From Pelagibacteraceae bacterium AG-339-N18 (GTDB lineage: Bacteria > Pseudomonadota > Alphaproteobacteria > Pelagibacterales > Pelagibacteraceae): DNA of 13,315 bases. The notes below the pieces were generated by a model. The model was not told where the DNA came from, did not search any database, and worked only from the letters and a program-made list of their open reading frames with translations. The stretch covers positions 1-13,315 of the forward strand of contig QCAD01000019.1 of NCBI GenBank assembly GCA_003282055.1. The letters run 5' to 3'. A program made the translations under genes and the position numbers. Shown piece after piece: positions 12,666 through 13,315 of the stretch. Numbering within the stretch: position 1 is the first letter of the stretch; each line of letters begins with the position of its first letter.

Positions 12666-13315
12666 TTATAACCAGCTAGGAATAGGTAGGTTTTTTTCCT
12701 TTAAAAATGATTTGTTAAACATCTTTGAGTTGTATTTATCTGATCTATCACAAAGAATTGTTACAATTGTTTTTCCTGGGCCTAGTTCTTTCCCCAATCT
12801 AATTGCACCTGCAATATTTACTCCACAACTAGTTCCTAAACTTAATCCTTCATTTTGTATTAAATCATAAAGCAAGGGTAAAGACTCTTGATCGCTGATT
12901 GAAAAAGCACCAATAGTCCCCCCAGTTCCTGATGCACACACAAAACCATCTACCTTACCGTCGGTTTGGTCCCAAATTTCTGGTCCAGTTGTCTCGTAAT
13001 GGCCTTTTGCATTAGCAATATTATCAAACTGGTTGGCCCAAACTACACCATTGTTATTTGTGCTTTTTAATTCTTCAGCTAAACGACCTGCAACTTTTAC
13101 ATAATTGCCATCATCTTTATAAGGTTTGGGCGGCACAAGTCTAAGATCAGCACCAATATTTTTTAATGTGTCTTTTTTTTCTTGAGTTTGGTTGTCATTC
13201 ATTACGATTATTGTCTTATAACCTAAGGAATTTCCTAAAAGACATAAACCTATCCCAGTGTTACCTGCAGTACCCTCCACAATTATTCCACCTTCCGAAA
13301 TTAATTTTTTTTCTT
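12666..13315 (-). CDS. cysK: Cysteine synthase, PLP-dependent, 5' end outside the window and an apparent internal deletion
   Basis: The frame runs off the right edge and stays open to the last base (GGIIVEGTAGNTGIG); GTG at 13280 is internal and not a start. It is the C-terminal part of a cysteine synthase A of the type found in alphaproteobacteria, which makes cysteine from O-acetylserine and sulfide using PLP. Visible landmarks are the TAGNTGIG substrate loop, WANQFDNIANAKGHYETTGPEIW, GTGGTI, LGTSCGVNIAGAIRLGKELG and TIVTILCD. The PLP lysine should lie upstream, outside the window. After GTGGTIG the sequence jumps at about 12905-12912 straight to AFSISDQESLPLLY. Relatives have about 60 residues between these points, including a conserved Gly-rich GIGQG-type motif near the cofactor. 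The frame is kept, but activity is doubtful. Confidence 0.82.
   Translation of the reverse strand, partial: EKKLISEGGIIVEGTAGNTGIGLCLLGNSLGYKTIIVMNDNQTQEKKDTLKNIGADLRLVPPKPYKDDGNYVKVAGRLAEELKSTNNNGVVWANQFDNIANAKGHYETTGPEIWDQTDGKVDGFVCASGTGGTIGAFSISDQESLPLLYDLIQNEGLSLGTSCGVNIAGAIRLGKELGPGKTIVTILCDRSDKYNSKMFNKSFLKEKNLPIPSWL

Noticed and set aside
12649..12870. Plus-strand frame opposite the end of the cysteine synthase gene
   Set aside because: It begins in the terminator hairpin region and is antisense to clear cysteine synthase sequence; no motif or ribosome site supports it.

Overview
The window is very AT-rich, densely packed DNA with short or overlapping gene junctions. It holds 18 complete genes, one gene cut by the right edge, and a lysine-rich open frame at the left edge. 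Base composition, gene density and the mix of families (ExaC-type aldehyde dehydrogenase with DUF779, butyrobetaine-hydroxylase-like dioxygenase, HisN, DUF1330, GYD) fit a streamlined marine alphaproteobacterium such as SAR11/Pelagibacterales. That assignment is inference; there is no rRNA or other taxonomic marker here. No tRNA, rRNA, CRISPR array, transposase or phage gene was seen.

Left part (1-2998). A Lys/Arg-rich open frame runs without a stop into an ExaC/AcoD-type aldehyde dehydrogenase, followed by its usual partner DUF779. A 10-bp hairpin lies between the two. Convergent to them are a hotdog thioesterase and a GYD-domain protein on the minus strand, separated by a perfect 12-bp hairpin.

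Middle part (3103-8985). Divergent from the GYD gene is a plus-strand run: a second aldehyde dehydrogenase, a fumarylacetoacetate-hydrolase-family enzyme, CcdA and an AzoR-like flavoprotein. The dehydrogenase and hydrolase look like consecutive steps of a carboxylate or sugar-acid catabolic route, while CcdA and the flavoprotein are redox functions. Tail to tail with this run is a TauD/butyrobetaine-hydroxylase-like dioxygenase. Divergent from that dioxygenase is a HisN-type phosphatase, which overlaps the end of a minus-strand SMR-like transporter that lacks the family's essential glutamate.

Right part (8650-13315). A tight minus-strand array of eleven genes reads right to left: two exported proteins with cysteine pairs, then six consecutive proteins of 95-123 aa, then an exported TPR protein, a DUF2798 membrane protein and the SMR-like protein. 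Of the six small proteins, one is clearly DUF1330, one is ABM-like, one is NTF2-like, and three are unrecognised but of the size and pattern of small alpha/beta-barrel proteins. Several of these genes carry strong AAAGGAG ribosome-binding sites, which most other genes here lack. Upstream is the 3' part of a cysteine synthase that appears to lack about 60 residues in frame from its catalytic core.

The best candidates for something undescribed are the small-protein array with its two exported companions, the Glu-less SMR protein, the cysteine synthase deletion, and the basic tract running into the aldehyde dehydrogenase.
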